Assembly (NCBI RefSeq): GCF_013342145.1
Contig: NZ_JABUQZ010000001.1
Location: 3,906,001-3,970,000 of the forward strand
From: Haloterrigena gelatinilytica
Lineage (GTDB): Archaea > Halobacteriota > Halobacteria > Halobacteriales > Natrialbaceae
Length of the DNA stretch: 64,000 nucleotides
Direction of reading: 5' to 3'
Below, piece after piece: positions 1 through 7,707 of this stretch. Positions within the stretch are counted from its first letter, which is position 1. The number at the start of each line of letters is the position of its first letter. A program made the position numbers and the translations under genes. A model generated the notes under the pieces. It was not told the origin of the DNA and made no database searches. It saw nothing but the letters and a program-made list of their open reading frames with translations.

Positions 1-367
1 GGATCGCGTCGTGGATATCCTGCGTGTACCGCTCCCGCTCGATATCGCTCGGGTCGACCAGATCGTACGAGTAATCCTCAGTGAAGAACTCGGAGTCCGG
101 CCCCAGATCGAGAAACGCCGCGTCCGAGATATCGACGCCGACCGCCTCGCCGTTCGCGAGAATCTCCTCGCGCGACTCCTCGCCGTGAATGAACAGCACC
201 GTCTCGTCGTTCCGTAGTCCTTCCTCGAGGAAGTGCATCCCGAGCAGGGTCTTTCCCGTTCCGGGCTTTCCCTGCACGAGATACATCCGACCGGTGACGA
301 GGCCGCCACAAAGGAGTTCGTCGAGACCGTCGACCCCGCTCCGTATCGATGTAACGCGAGAATCCAT
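1..367 (-). CDS. KaiC/RAD55-like RecA-superfamily ATPase (partial, 3' end outside window)
   Basis: Read on the minus strand from the ATG at 367 to the window edge, giving about 122 residues with no stop. The N-terminus has the KaiC-type opening (SGVDGLDELLCGGL), then the Walker A motif GKPGTGKT at about residues 33-40, then a segment VLFIHGEES that matches the strand after the P-loop. Such single-domain RecA-fold ATPases are common in haloarchaea, often as signalling or regulatory proteins. The true function is not known. The C-terminal Walker B region lies outside the window. This is a different protein from ArlH further along. Confidence 0.8.
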   Translation of the reverse strand, partial: MDSRVTSIRSGVDGLDELLCGGLVTGRMYLVQGKPGTGKTLLGMHFLEEGLRNDETVLFIHGEESREEILANGEAVGVDISDAAFLDLGPDSEFFTEDYSYDLVDPSDIERERYTQDIHDAI

Positions 368-490
368 ACACCCGCTCACGAGAGTGGTCGTAATGAATGG
401 ATTCCTTCGCGAATCGAATGACAGCGGCCGTACCGGTATTTTAGCGTGAATTACCACCGGTATTATATCCGGACGGCGGTCGGGAGCGAG

Positions 491-1315
491 CTACAGTTCG
501 TACCGTTCGCCGTCGACCGCCAGCGGCTCCTCGAACGCCTCGTCGGCGGGGTAGTAGTGGGCGAGGTGGACCAGCCGCGTCCGCTCGGCGTTCAGTTCGG
601 CGGCCAGATCGAGGGCGCCCTCCCGGGTCATGTGCTTCGTCCCGAACGTCCGAGGGACGCCGTCGTCGGTCTCGTGGCGTCCGCCGGCGGGGTGGTACTC
701 GCAGAGGTTGGCGGGGACGATAGCGTCGGCCAGCAGCAGGTCTGGGTCGGCCAATACCTCGCGGGACTCTTCGGGAACGTTGTAGCTCGTATCGCCGGAG
801 ACCGATAGCTTCGATCCGGTCACGGGGTCTTCGATCGCGAGTCCGTAACAGACCAGCGGCGGGTGTTCGACCGGCACCAGGGTGACGTCGAACCCGCAGA
901 CGTGAATCGTCTCGAGGGGCGTCGTCGGGCGGACCTCGAGCGGATCGAGGTAGTGGTAGTCGTCGCGGACCGTTTCCGCGACGCTCTTTCCCGTCTGCGG
1001 GTCGGTCTCGTCGGCGGCGTAGACGGAAAGCGAGTCGAAGACCCGGAAGACGTTGCCGAGCCCGTCGAGGTGGTCGAAGTGGATGTGGGTGATGACGGCG
1101 GCGTCGGGCAGCGGCACGTCCTCGCGGAGGAACTGGTACCGAAAGTCCGGGCTGAAGTCGATCAGCAGCGACTCGTCGACCCGTTCGTTCTCGACGTGGA
1201 CGGAAAATCGGGTGCGCTCGACGCCGCGCTCGCGGGCGGCCTCGCAGGTGTCGCAGTCGCAGCCGACGGTCGGCGTGCCGGTGGTGTCGCCGGCGCCGAG
1301 CAGGGTTACGCGCAT
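491..1315 (-). CDS. MBL-fold metallo-hydrolase (PhnP-like)
   Basis: A 274-residue metallo-beta-lactamase-fold protein. The N-terminus MRVTLLGAGDTTGTPTVGC, followed by CDC and C, is typical of the PhnP/phosphodiesterase branch. The metal-binding motif HIHFDHLDG (H-x-H-x-D-H) is present, and a later HMTREG/LVHLAHYY region supplies further histidines. The start at 1315 is preferred over an ATG four codons upstream because it fits the family N-terminus and lies 2 nt after the stop of a small upstream ORF, suggesting translational coupling. A soluble cytoplasmic hydrolase of a cyclic nucleotide or phosphodiester is likely; the substrate is unknown. Confidence 0.88.
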   Translation of the reverse strand: MRVTLLGAGDTTGTPTVGCDCDTCEAARERGVERTRFSVHVENERVDESLLIDFSPDFRYQFLREDVPLPDAAVITHIHFDHLDGLGNVFRVFDSLSVYAADETDPQTGKSVAETVRDDYHYLDPLEVRPTTPLETIHVCGFDVTLVPVEHPPLVCYGLAIEDPVTGSKLSVSGDTSYNVPEESREVLADPDLLLADAIVPANLCEYHPAGGRHETDDGVPRTFGTKHMTREGALDLAAELNAERTRLVHLAHYYPADEAFEEPLAVDGERYEL

Positions 1316-1317
1316 CG

Positions 1318-1461
1318 CTACGCCCACCTCAATGAGGGGACTCCGGCGGGCGCGGGCTGTGTTGCGGTCCGGTCCTCGAGGCCGTCGACTCGTCGCCGCG
1401 GGTGCGGACGGATCGCGTTGCCGTCGGCCGCCGCGTCGTCCTGTGGCGATCCATCGCTCAT
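1318..1461 (-). CDS. small hypothetical ORF upstream of the MBL hydrolase
   Basis: A 47-codon ORF (MSDGSPQDDAAADGN..., ending SLRWA) that stops 2 nt before the ATG of the MBL hydrolase. A clear TATA-like element (CTTTATG on the minus strand, about 1485-1491) is centred 26 nt before its ATG, the spacing expected of a leaderless haloarchaeal transcript starting at this codon. So either this is a real small protein leading a two-gene operon, or the transcript has a long leader ahead of the hydrolase. I recognise no family. The sequence is acidic at the N-terminus and Pro/Arg-rich later. Confidence 0.4.
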   Translation of the reverse strand: MSDGSPQDDAAADGNAIRPHPRRRVDGLEDRTATQPAPAGVPSLRWA

Positions 1462-1483
1462 CGAGGTGTGATTAGCAGCCGTC

Positions 1484-1492
1484 GCATAAAGG
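1484..1492 (-). promoter_or_regulatory. TATA box for the 1461/1315 gene pair
   Basis: Minus-strand CCTTTATGC, AT-rich in a GC-rich gap between the DUF2237 gene and the small ORF, centred 26 nt upstream of the ATG at 1461. This is the normal distance for a leaderless haloarchaeal promoter. Confidence 0.5.
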
Positions 1493-1534
1493 GTATTCCC
1501 CCATCTCCCGCCCCCGTCGGTCGAATCGGCTGGC

Positions 1535-1942
1535 TCACTCCACCGTTCCGGATTCGCTGTCGACGCGACCCTCGTGCTCGTGATCCCGCAGCAGGTCCGG
1601 TTCGACGTCCCGGAGGACGGCCTCGTGGGTCGCCTCGAGGACGACCGGCGGCGCGCTGTCTGCCTCGACGGCCTCGAGCCACCGCGCGACGCACAGACAC
1701 CACCGGTCGCCGGGCTCGAGGCCGGGGAACTCGAACTCCGGACGCGGCGTGACGAGGTCGTTGCCCCGCGCTCGGCTGAACCGCAGGAACTCCTCGGTCA
1801 TCACCGCACAGATCTCGTGGCGGCCGCGGTCGCCCTCGACGCGCCGGCAGCAGCCGTCCCGCAGGAAGCCCGCCATCGGGTCAGTGCTGCAGGGCTCGAG
1901 TTCGGTGCCGTAGACGTTCCGGTCCTCGAGGTCGTCGGTCAT
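1535..1942 (-). CDS. DUF2237 family protein
   Basis: A 135-residue protein containing the family signature almost end to end: NVYGTELEPCSTDPMAGFLR, then DGCCRR, then ICAVMTEEFLRFS-RGNDL, then PGDRWCLCVARW and finally PVVLEATHEAVL. Conserved cysteines are in CST, DGCC and CLC. The family is widespread in bacteria and archaea but has no established function. The start at 1942 gives the family N-terminus; the open frame extends further upstream, but that extension is Arg/Ser-rich and unlike a haloarchaeal protein. Confidence 0.87.
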   Translation of the reverse strand: MTDDLEDRNVYGTELEPCSTDPMAGFLRDGCCRRVEGDRGRHEICAVMTEEFLRFSRARGNDLVTPRPEFEFPGLEPGDRWCLCVARWLEAVEADSAPPVVLEATHEAVLRDVEPDLLRDHEHEGRVDSESGTVE

Positions 1943-2048
1943 AGGCGGGCAGTCGGAGGCCGCCGGGAAAAGGGTGTGCGTCGCGGCCGACCGCGGAGGG
2001 CCGACGAAGGCGGGCGGACGAGCCGTGACGGCGGCGAGTCGTCTGCGC

Positions 2049-2855
2049 TCACTCGCGGTCCGACCCCGGTTCCGGTTCCAGCCCCGGCGGCGCCACCGGC
2101 TCGATGCCGCGCTCGGCGAGATACTCCTCGAGGAAGGCCGCGCGCTCACCGATCTCGTTCGGGCGGTGGGAGTCCGTGCCGACGGTGACGGAGACGTCGT
2201 GGGCCCGCAGCGTCTCGAGGAACGGGTCGGACGGGTGGACGAGCGCCGCGTCGGAGACCGCTCGCCCGGCGTTGATCTCGGGGACCGTCCGCGACGCCGC
2301 GAGCGCTTCGGCCACGCGTTCGTAGTGGTCCATCGTCGCCCGGCCGCGAAGGGGGGCGGTCCGCTCGACCAGATCGAGGTGGGCCGCGACGTCGAACAGC
2401 TCCGACTCGACGAGCGAGACGAGAGTCGCGAAGTAGTCGTCGACGACCCCGTCCAGCTCCGCCTCGGTCATCTGCGCGAAGTTGCTCGGCACCTGGACGT
2501 TCAGCCCGTCGACGCCGTGGACGCTCCCGATCGTGTAGTCGAAATTCGCCTCGGCGAGGAACTCGCGGATCTGGCGCTCGTCTCGCGGGTCGTAATCCAT
2601 CTCGACGCCGTCGTAGATCTCGATCGAGATGTCCTCGCGCTCGCGCTCCGTCTCGATCGCTCGACGGCGGCGCTCGTAGGTCAGATCCAGATTGAAGCCG
2701 TAGACGTTCCGGACGGTCGCGGGTCTCTCGCGGGACGAAACCGTGCAGTGGTCGGTGAACCCGATCCCCTCGAGGCCGGCCGCCGCCGCGGCCTGTACCA
2801 TCCCGCGCAGAAACTTCCCGTCGGAATAGTTCGTGTGGGCGTGGAAATCCCTCAT
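2049..2855 (-). CDS. PHP domain phosphoesterase (histidinol-phosphatase-like)
   Basis: A 268-residue PHP-fold protein. It opens MRDFHAHTNYSDG, the first metal-binding motif (H-x-H-x4-D), followed by GIGFTDHC (motif with D-H), an EMDY segment, GSVHGVDG, the AHLDLV motif and a late GTDSHRPNEIG, so all the usual metal ligands are visible. Family members hydrolyse phosphomonoesters such as histidinol phosphate; the substrate here cannot be assigned. It sits downstream of the AAA ATPase on the same strand with a 144-nt gap, so co-transcription is possible but not shown. Confidence 0.88.
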   Translation of the reverse strand: MRDFHAHTNYSDGKFLRGMVQAAAAAGLEGIGFTDHCTVSSRERPATVRNVYGFNLDLTYERRRRAIETEREREDISIEIYDGVEMDYDPRDERQIREFLAEANFDYTIGSVHGVDGLNVQVPSNFAQMTEAELDGVVDDYFATLVSLVESELFDVAAHLDLVERTAPLRGRATMDHYERVAEALAASRTVPEINAGRAVSDAALVHPSDPFLETLRAHDVSVTVGTDSHRPNEIGERAAFLEEYLAERGIEPVAPPGLEPEPGSDRE

Positions 2856-2999
2856 ACGGGTACGACACGGAGCGAGCAGTTGACAGTTACGCAGGAGAGT
2901 CCGCGCGCGACTCGAGAATGCGACGCGTCGCGGGTGGACGGTACCACGCCGGTCGACTGCGGATGAACGCCGGTACGTCGGTCGAGCGCCGGCAGACGG

Positions 3000-4439
3000 T
3001 CAGTGATCGTGATCGTGGTCGTGGTCGTGGTCGTGGTCGTGCGAGTGACCGCTCGGCTCGCCACCGTCGCTGGCCTTTCCGAGATCGCCGCCGGCGACCA
3101 GCGCGTCGTGGTCGCCGCCCATCATGTCCATGTTCTTCAGCGTGTCCCGCTCCTCGAACTCCTCGACGGCGTTGAGTAAGTCCTCCTGTGTCAGCGTCGT
3201 CCGGTCCTCGGTCAGGGCCTCGAGGACGGCCTCGCGGAGCACCATCCGGAGGTCGCTGCCGGTCAGCCCCTGCGTGGCCTCGGCGATGAGGTGGGGATCG
3301 AACTCGTCGATCTCCATCCGGCGGGTGATCAGCGAGAGGATGTCCGCCCGCATGTTGTTGTCGGGCTTGGGGAAGTTGATGATCTCGTCGAAGCGCCGCC
3401 AGGCGGCGTCGTCGAGCTGGTCGGGGTGGTTGGTCGCACCGATCAGCAGGACGTCGTCCTCGATGAGCGAGATGTTGTCGATGCTCTTGAGCAGGGTGTT
3501 GACGGCGCGTTTGAGCGCGGCGTGTTCGTCGCTGCTGCGGGTCTTGGCGACGAAGTCGAACTCGTCGATAAAGAGGATACAGGGCGACAGGCGCTTGGCG
3601 ACCTCGAAGGTCTTGTCGACGTTCTTCGCGGTCTCGCCGAGATACTGGCTCGTGATCATCGAGAGTTTGACTTCGACGAACGGCAGGTCCATATCCTGGG
3701 CCAGCGCCTGCGCTGTGGAGGTCTTCCCGGTACCCGGCGGGCCGACGAACAGCAGCTTCCCGATCTCGCGCAGCCCGATGTTCGAGAGGTAGTCGCGGTG
3801 TTCGATCGCCTTCGAGATCTTGTCGAGTTCGTTCTCCTGATCCTCGGTCAACACGAGGTCGTCGAGGGACATGTCGACCTCCTCGGGGGCCCGAACTTCG
3901 ACGAGATCCAGCATCTCCTCGTCTTCCTCCTCGTCGAAGTACTCCTCGAGGAGGCCGTCGATCCAGACCCGATCGGCCTGGATCGGGCGGTTCCGCTCTC
4001 GCGCTTCCTCGTGGGTGACGTCGAACGTCTCGCCGAACTCCTCGTGTTCGGCGAGGTGTTTCGCCAGCGTCGGGTTCTCGCGCAGTCGGTCGTCGTCGAC
4101 GCGCTCGGCGAACCATTTCTCGGCCATCCCTTGCTGGGCGAGGGTGATCGTCCCCGAGAACTCGTCGCGCTCGGTGAACATCAGCTCCGAGACGGCCTCC
4201 CACGGCCGACTGACGTCGGTCGCCTCCCGGGCCGTCGTCGTCGTCACCGAGAGCGGACGACTGATGCCGGCGGGAGTGCGTCCCGACTCGTCGTCATCGT
4301 CGTCGTCGCTCTCGACGCCGCCGGTCCAGAACACGCGGCGATACGCCGGCGGCAGATCGTTCTCGTCCAGCGTTCGGTCGTCCGAATACACGCTCGTCGT
4401 GAGCAGGAACTCCACGACATCGAGCGCCGCATCACTCAT
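3000..4439 (-). CDS. AAA family ATPase with His-Asp C-terminal tail
   Basis: A 479-residue protein with a roughly 200-residue acidic N-terminal region and one AAA module: Walker A GPPGTGKTS near residue 230, Walker B ILFIDEFDF, sensor 1 GATNHPDQLD, an arginine-finger region and a C-terminal AAA lid (QGLTGSDLRMVLREAV). This single-AAA architecture is typical of haloarchaeal proteasome-like or chaperone ATPases of the CDC48/SpoVK branch; the substrate is unknown. The protein ends in alternating His-Asp (HSHDHDHDHDH...), probably a metal-binding tail encoded by a short tandem repeat. Start chosen at MSDAALD; a longer open frame upstream overlaps the divergent USP gene and is spurious. Confidence 0.9.
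   Translation of the reverse strand: MSDAALDVVEFLLTTSVYSDDRTLDENDLPPAYRRVFWTGGVESDDDDDDESGRTPAGISRPLSVTTTTAREATDVSRPWEAVSELMFTERDEFSGTITLAQQGMAEKWFAERVDDDRLRENPTLAKHLAEHEEFGETFDVTHEEARERNRPIQADRVWIDGLLEEYFDEEEDEEMLDLVEVRAPEEVDMSLDDLVLTEDQENELDKISKAIEHRDYLSNIGLREIGKLLFVGPPGTGKTSTAQALAQDMDLPFVEVKLSMITSQYLGETAKNVDKTFEVAKRLSPCILFIDEFDFVAKTRSSDEHAALKRAVNTLLKSIDNISLIEDDVLLIGATNHPDQLDDAAWRRFDEIINFPKPDNNMRADILSLITRRMEIDEFDPHLIAEATQGLTGSDLRMVLREAVLEALTEDRTTLTQEDLLNAVEEFEERDTLKNMDMMGGDHDALVAGGDLGKASDGGEPSGHSHDHDHDHDHDHDH
3003..3038. repeat. hexanucleotide tandem repeat coding the His-Asp tail
   Basis: Six consecutive 6-bp units of the form GTGRTC (two GTGATC then four GTGGTC) at the extreme 3' end of the AAA ATPase gene, encoding alternating Asp and His. 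A repeat of this type can change length by slippage without a frameshift, so the tail length may vary between strains. Confidence 0.8.
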
Positions 4440-4593
4440 TCGGTCAACGTACTCACCACACGTTCTTAACGTCGTCGTCCTGCGCAAGGTCTGCGCCACC
4501 GTTTGCCACAGTCTCACTCGCACTCGAGTAGCCGTTTCGAGCCGCCGCGTACCCGACTGCGGCACAACGGTTTTCGTCCACCGGCGCACATGC

Positions 4594-4968
4594 ATGGATA
4601 TGAACGTCTTAGTGGGCCTCGTCGGGAGCGACGAATCGCTCAAAACGCTCCGACAGACGATCGAGCGCACGCGGGAGGTCGGGGACGACCTCACCGTCGC
4701 CGTCGTCGAAAAGCCCGAGTCGAAACGCTCGCAGGCGGAGATGGTCGAGCGGACCGAGGAGCTGCTGACCGAGACCGGCATCGACGCCGAGATCGTCACC
4801 CTCGAGGGCGATCCCGGCAGCGCGCTGGTCGACCACGCCGAACAGGGCGAGTTCGACCAGCTCGTGATCGGCGGCGGCACCCTGAGCCCGATGGGCAAGA
4901 TCCAGCTCGGCCCGATCACGGAGTTCGTCCTGCTGAACGCCCCGACGACCGTCAAACTGGTGCGATAA
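4594..4968 (+). CDS. universal stress protein family (UspA-like)
   Basis: A short Usp-fold protein of 124 residues (122 if the internal ATG at 4600 is used). It begins MNVLVGLVGSDES with the Usp beta1/nucleotide-binding loop, and ends with the VIGGGTLSPMGKIQLGPITEFV segment that stands in for the usual ATP-binding G-x2-G-x9-G-S/T motif. Members of the family help stress survival, some binding ATP. Divergent from the AAA ATPase and 2 nt upstream of an acetyltransferase, with which it is probably co-transcribed. Three ATGs lie within 13 nt (4590 out of frame, 4594, 4600), so the exact start is uncertain. Confidence 0.85.
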   Translation: MDMNVLVGLVGSDESLKTLRQTIERTREVGDDLTVAVVEKPESKRSQAEMVERTEELLTETGIDAEIVTLEGDPGSALVDHAEQGEFDQLVIGGGTLSPMGKIQLGPITEFVLLNAPTTVKLVR

Positions 4969-4970
4969 CG

Positions 4971-5531
4971 ATGGCCGGAACGAGACCGTATCCGGACGAC
5001 CCGGCCGGACCGTTCCCCTCGCCGCCGACGACGGTCGAGGACCGAGAGGGTCGCTCGATCGAGATTCGGGCCACGAACGACTTCGCGGAGACGCTCGCGG
5101 ACGTCGTCGAGATGTACGTCGCGTTCGACCCCACGGACCGCGCCCAGGGGATCCCGCCGACCGGCGAGTCGCGCATCCGCAACTGGCTCGAGACGATCGC
5201 CGACGAGAGCGTCAACGTCGTCGCCTACCACGAAGCGGACGTCGTCGCCCACGCGATGCTCGTCCCCGATACCGACGATCCGTCGGCGGTCGAGGACCGC
5301 AGCGACGTCGAGTGGGAACTCGCCATCTTCGTCCTCCAGGAGTACCAGCGGGCCGGCATCGGAACGAAACTGCTCGAGCACCTGCTCGGTCACGCCGCCG
5401 ACATCGGGATCGAACAGGTCTGGTTGACCGTCGAGCGCTGGAACAACCCCGCGATCGCGCTCTACGAACGGGTCGGCTTCGAGGCGACCGGCACGGAGAG
5501 CTTCGAACAGGAGATGGCGATCCGGCTGTAG
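4971..5531 (+). CDS. GNAT family N-acetyltransferase
   Basis: A 186-residue acetyltransferase. The GNAT core is visible: beta4 WELAIFVLQEYQRAGIGTKL carries the acetyl-CoA pyrophosphate loop (Q-x2-G-I/G-x-G), followed by the helix and the IEQVWLTVERWNNPAIALYE / RVGFEATG motif B typical of RimI-like enzymes. It starts 2 nt after the Usp stop, so the pair form an operon. Substrate unknown; protein N-terminal or small-molecule acetylation are both possible. Confidence 0.88.
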   Translation: MAGTRPYPDDPAGPFPSPPTTVEDREGRSIEIRATNDFAETLADVVEMYVAFDPTDRAQGIPPTGESRIRNWLETIADESVNVVAYHEADVVAHAMLVPDTDDPSAVEDRSDVEWELAIFVLQEYQRAGIGTKLLEHLLGHAADIGIEQVWLTVERWNNPAIALYERVGFEATGTESFEQEMAIRL

Positions 5532-5678
5532 CGAACGGGCATCTCTCTGCAGTCTCGACGATCGGATCGCAGGTCTCCGCGGTCTCGTTCGCGAACTCGG
5601 TCTCGAGGATCCGAGCTACCCGGCCATCGGGAACCCGTTGCGCTCCCCAGAAATCACTGGCTGAGAACCGTCCCACAC

Positions 5679-5686
5679 TTATATCG
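5679..5686 (+). promoter_or_regulatory. TATA box of the tRNA gene
   Basis: TTATATCG in an otherwise GC-rich gap, centred about 37 nt before the 5' end of the tRNA-Gly. It predicts a transcription start near 5708 and a leader of about 10 nt, as usual for archaeal tRNA genes. Confidence 0.6.
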
Positions 5687-5718
5687 AGAACGCCGGTGTC
5701 GTATCGGATGCAGTCGGC

Positions 5719-5788
5719 GTGGCGGTGGTGTAGCGTAACACACGCCCGTTCCACGGGTGTGCCGAAGGTTCGAATCCTTCCCGTCACA
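5719..5788 (+). tRNA. tRNA-Gly (anticodon UCC), atypical
   Basis: A cloverleaf folds by hand. The acceptor stem GTGGCGG/CCGTCAC has seven pairs, one of them G-U. The D stem is GTGT/ACAC. The anticodon stem CGCCC/GGGTG encloses a 7-nt loop with U33, anticodon TCC and A37. A perfect 5-bp T stem GAAGG/CCTTC encloses TTCGAAT, and the discriminator base is A. A TATA box lies upstream. Oddities: the D loop has only one G where the conserved G18-G19 pair is expected, loop positions 32 and 38 are G and C and could pair, and the second acceptor pair is U-A. No intron. It is either a genuine but divergent minor tRNA or a decaying copy. Confidence 0.65.
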
Positions 5789-5925
5789 TCCTTCTCGGTC
5801 CGTTACCCGTCCAGTGCCGACGCTTTCACAGGCGGTACAAGGCGGATGCCCCGGCCCTTGGGGCCGGGGAGGAAGCCGACACCCGATGACACAAACCACG
5901 TCACGATGGCAGGCCGACCCCCTAA

Positions 5926-6503
5926 ACGTATAATAACCACTGGCGTCGGGAGTACGAGAAACGCCGTGCATCGCTCCAGCAGTGTGGCTCTCGCCGCGCC
6001 CACGAAAACATCGAGAGCGTTGGGCAGAAAGAGTACGGACGGTTCGGGATATACCTGCATACGGTGGCGAACGAACTCATTGAGGAAGCCGTCGAGAACG
6101 ACTGTTCGCACATCGTGTTCGAGGACTTGACCTACATTCGGGAGAACATTCCCGAGGCGACGTGGCAACACATCTGGGCGTTCCGACGACTCCACGAGTA
6201 CGTCGAATACAAGGCCGAAGAACACGACATCGAAGCCGTACAGGTTGACCCTCAAAACACGTCAAAGCATTGCTCAACGTGTGGTTTACCCACGACGACA
6301 ATCGCCACCAAGAGTCGTTCGAGTGTCAGCAGTGCGGGTACGAGAACCACGCCGACTACAACGCTGCGAAGAACATCGGTTTGCAGTATCTCCGTCGTCG
6401 GCAAAACGCAGACGATGGAGGCGCACCCGTAGATGTGCGCTTGAATCGCGGGACGCTGAACGTGAGCGGGGAGTACGTCCCCCCTGCCTCTGTTGAGGCA
6501 TAG
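5926..6503 (+). pseudogene. tnpB: tnpB remnant: N-terminal half missing and frameshifted
   Basis: The in-frame stretch from about 5926 encodes a TnpB C-terminal half: [14 protein letters not shown], then [11 protein letters not shown] (the RuvC-II acidic segment), then [14 protein letters not shown]. One T is missing near 6283 (TGTGGTTTACC where a third T is needed), so reading moves to another frame for [20 protein letters not shown] and DYNAAKNIG (zinc ribbon and RuvC-III). About 190 of the usual 400 or so residues remain; the RuvC-I aspartate is gone. It cannot encode an active nuclease. The stop at 6501 lies inside a TGCCTC/GAGGCA hairpin. Confidence 0.8.
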
Positions 6504-6545
6504 AACGGGAGTCCACGCGAAAGCCTCGGTTGACCCCGAGGCGAT
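6460..6545 (+). ncRNA. possible omega-RNA-like 3' end of the tnpB element
   Basis: Three hairpins follow one another: GGGGA/TCCCC around 6468-6482, TGCCTC/GAGGCA at 6485-6500 and GCCTCGG/CCGAGGC at 6523-6542. In active TnpB elements the overlap of the tnpB 3' end with the right end encodes the guide (omega) RNA scaffold. Here the nuclease is broken, so this would be a relic. Inferred from position and hairpins only. Confidence 0.35.
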
Positions 6546-7007
6546 TTACACCGACAGGACCGGCTGGCTCGCGTAGGAGAGCACGTACTCGGCGGCCCGC
6601 TCGAGGACTTCGGCCGACGCGGTTTCGGTGACCGGCTCCCTCGGAAGGACGATGAAGTCGGCGTCGACGGCGTCGGCGGTATCGAGGACGACGTTGCCGG
6701 GGTGGCGCGTCTTGCGCGTCTGCGAGAAGCCGTCGTCGACGGAGGTCACGAGCGGGACGTCCGCCTCGTCCGCGATGATCCCGATGTCCGCGAAGAATCC
6801 CTGCGTGTCCTCCGCGACGGCGTCCTCCTCGAGGGTGCCGGCGTTCATCCCCTGCACGACGCCCCTGCCGAGGACGTACAGGGCGTGGACTTCGGCGTCG
6901 TAGCGCTCGGCGACGGCGACGGCGTACTCGACGGCGGTGGCGGACTCCTCGCTCCCGTCGACCGGCGCGAGTACGGTGTCGACGGTAACCGGCTCACTGG
7001 CGACCAT
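6546..7007 (-). CDS. universal stress protein
   Basis: A 153-residue Usp protein. It opens VTVDTVLAPVDGSEESATAV, with the family's V-D-G-S nucleotide loop, has a central region on a GMNAGTLEED helix, and ends EVLERAAEYVLSYASQPVLSV with the final beta strand. The canonical G-x2-G-x9-G-(S/T) ATP motif is not obvious (replaced by LPREPVTETASAEV), suggesting a non-ATP-binding member. Divergent from another Usp gene at 7110. Its stop abuts the right end of a decayed tnpB element, but the C-terminus looks intact. Confidence 0.88.
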   Translation of the reverse strand: MVASEPVTVDTVLAPVDGSEESATAVEYAVAVAERYDAEVHALYVLGRGVVQGMNAGTLEEDAVAEDTQGFFADIGIIADEADVPLVTSVDDGFSQTRKTRHPGNVVLDTADAVDADFIVLPREPVTETASAEVLERAAEYVLSYASQPVLSV

Positions 7008-7109
7008 ACGCGGTGGTGTGTCCCCCGTCACAAAAAAGCCACCCCACGACCGCCCGCTCGCGGGGCGGAGCCGCCGGTGTTTAAGCCGTCTCGGCCGTAA
7101 CCCCCGTGC

Positions 7110-7580
7110 ATGTTCGATACGGTCGTGGTCGCCACCGACGGCTCCGAGAGCGTCAAGCGAGCCGTCGACGTCGCGCTCGATCTCGCCGACCGCTTCGACG
7201 CCGAGGTCCACGCGCTCTCGGTCGTCGACGCCAGCGAGGTCGACGCCTCGCCCCAACAGCTCCGGGAGGAACTGCGGACCGCCCTCGAGACGACCGCCGA
7301 CGCCGCGCTCGCGACGGTCGAGGAGCGAGCCGACGCGGACCTCGAGATCGACACCGCCGTCCGCGAGGGCCGGCCGGCCGCCCAGATCTGCGAGTACGCC
7401 CGCGAGATCGACGCCGATCTGGTCGCGACCGGGACCCGCGGTCGCCACGGCGAGAACCGCCTGCTGCTGGGGAGCGTCGCCGAGCGAGTCGTCCGCACCT
7501 CGCCGGTCCCCGTCCTGACGGTTCGACAACTCGAGCCCGCCGGCGAGGGGGCCGACGACGAGGCGGTCGGCGCCGCCTGA
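7110..7580 (+). CDS. universal stress protein, ATP-binding type
   Basis: A 156-residue Usp protein: MFDTVVVATDGSESVKRAVD at the N-terminus, and the complete ATP-binding motif GTRGRHGENRLLLGSVAE followed by RTSPVPVLTVR near the end. It is therefore likely to be a nucleotide-binding member, unlike its divergent neighbour. A short acidic tail follows. The two divergent Usp genes share a 102-nt promoter region containing AT-rich sequence (ACAAAAAAGCC near 7030). Confidence 0.92.
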   Translation: MFDTVVVATDGSESVKRAVDVALDLADRFDAEVHALSVVDASEVDASPQQLREELRTALETTADAALATVEERADADLEIDTAVREGRPAAQICEYAREIDADLVATGTRGRHGENRLLLGSVAERVVRTSPVPVLTVRQLEPAGEGADDEAVGAA

Positions 7581-7707
7581 GCGGCGAGCAGCAGAACGAC
7601 GCCGGGCGCCATCGCGTCGCAACGGCCGAAATAGGAGACGCTGACTCCGCCGCGCCGCGACGGCCGAGACCGGCGATTACTTCCGGACCCGCCACGCAGT
7701 CGTTGCT

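Larger units (their letters stand above)
5838..6545 (+). mobile_element. decayed solo-tnpB element (IS200/IS605 superfamily, IS1341 type)
   Basis: The left part contains a strong hairpin (CCCCGGCCC, loop TTG, GGGCCGGGG at 5849-5869) and the right part a second one (GCCTCGG/CCGAGGC at 6523-6542) just after the tnpB stop, as expected of subterminal hairpins in this superfamily. Between them is only the C-terminal half of a tnpB with one frameshift. No tnpA is present. The right end touches the stop codon of the minus-strand USP gene at 6546 and the left end lies about 50 nt after the tRNA. Exact ends are uncertain. Confidence 0.65.

Noticed and set aside
3871-4968. Long N-terminal extension of the first USP gene
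   Set aside because: The added 240 residues overlap the divergent AAA ATPase, are Ser/Arg-rich, and the USP family starts at MNVLVG.
5212-5787. Minus-strand frame over the acetyltransferase and tRNA
   Set aside because: It reads antisense through the tRNA and the GNAT gene; its 'IRTFGTPVERACV' string is a typical false protein from tRNA antisense sequence.
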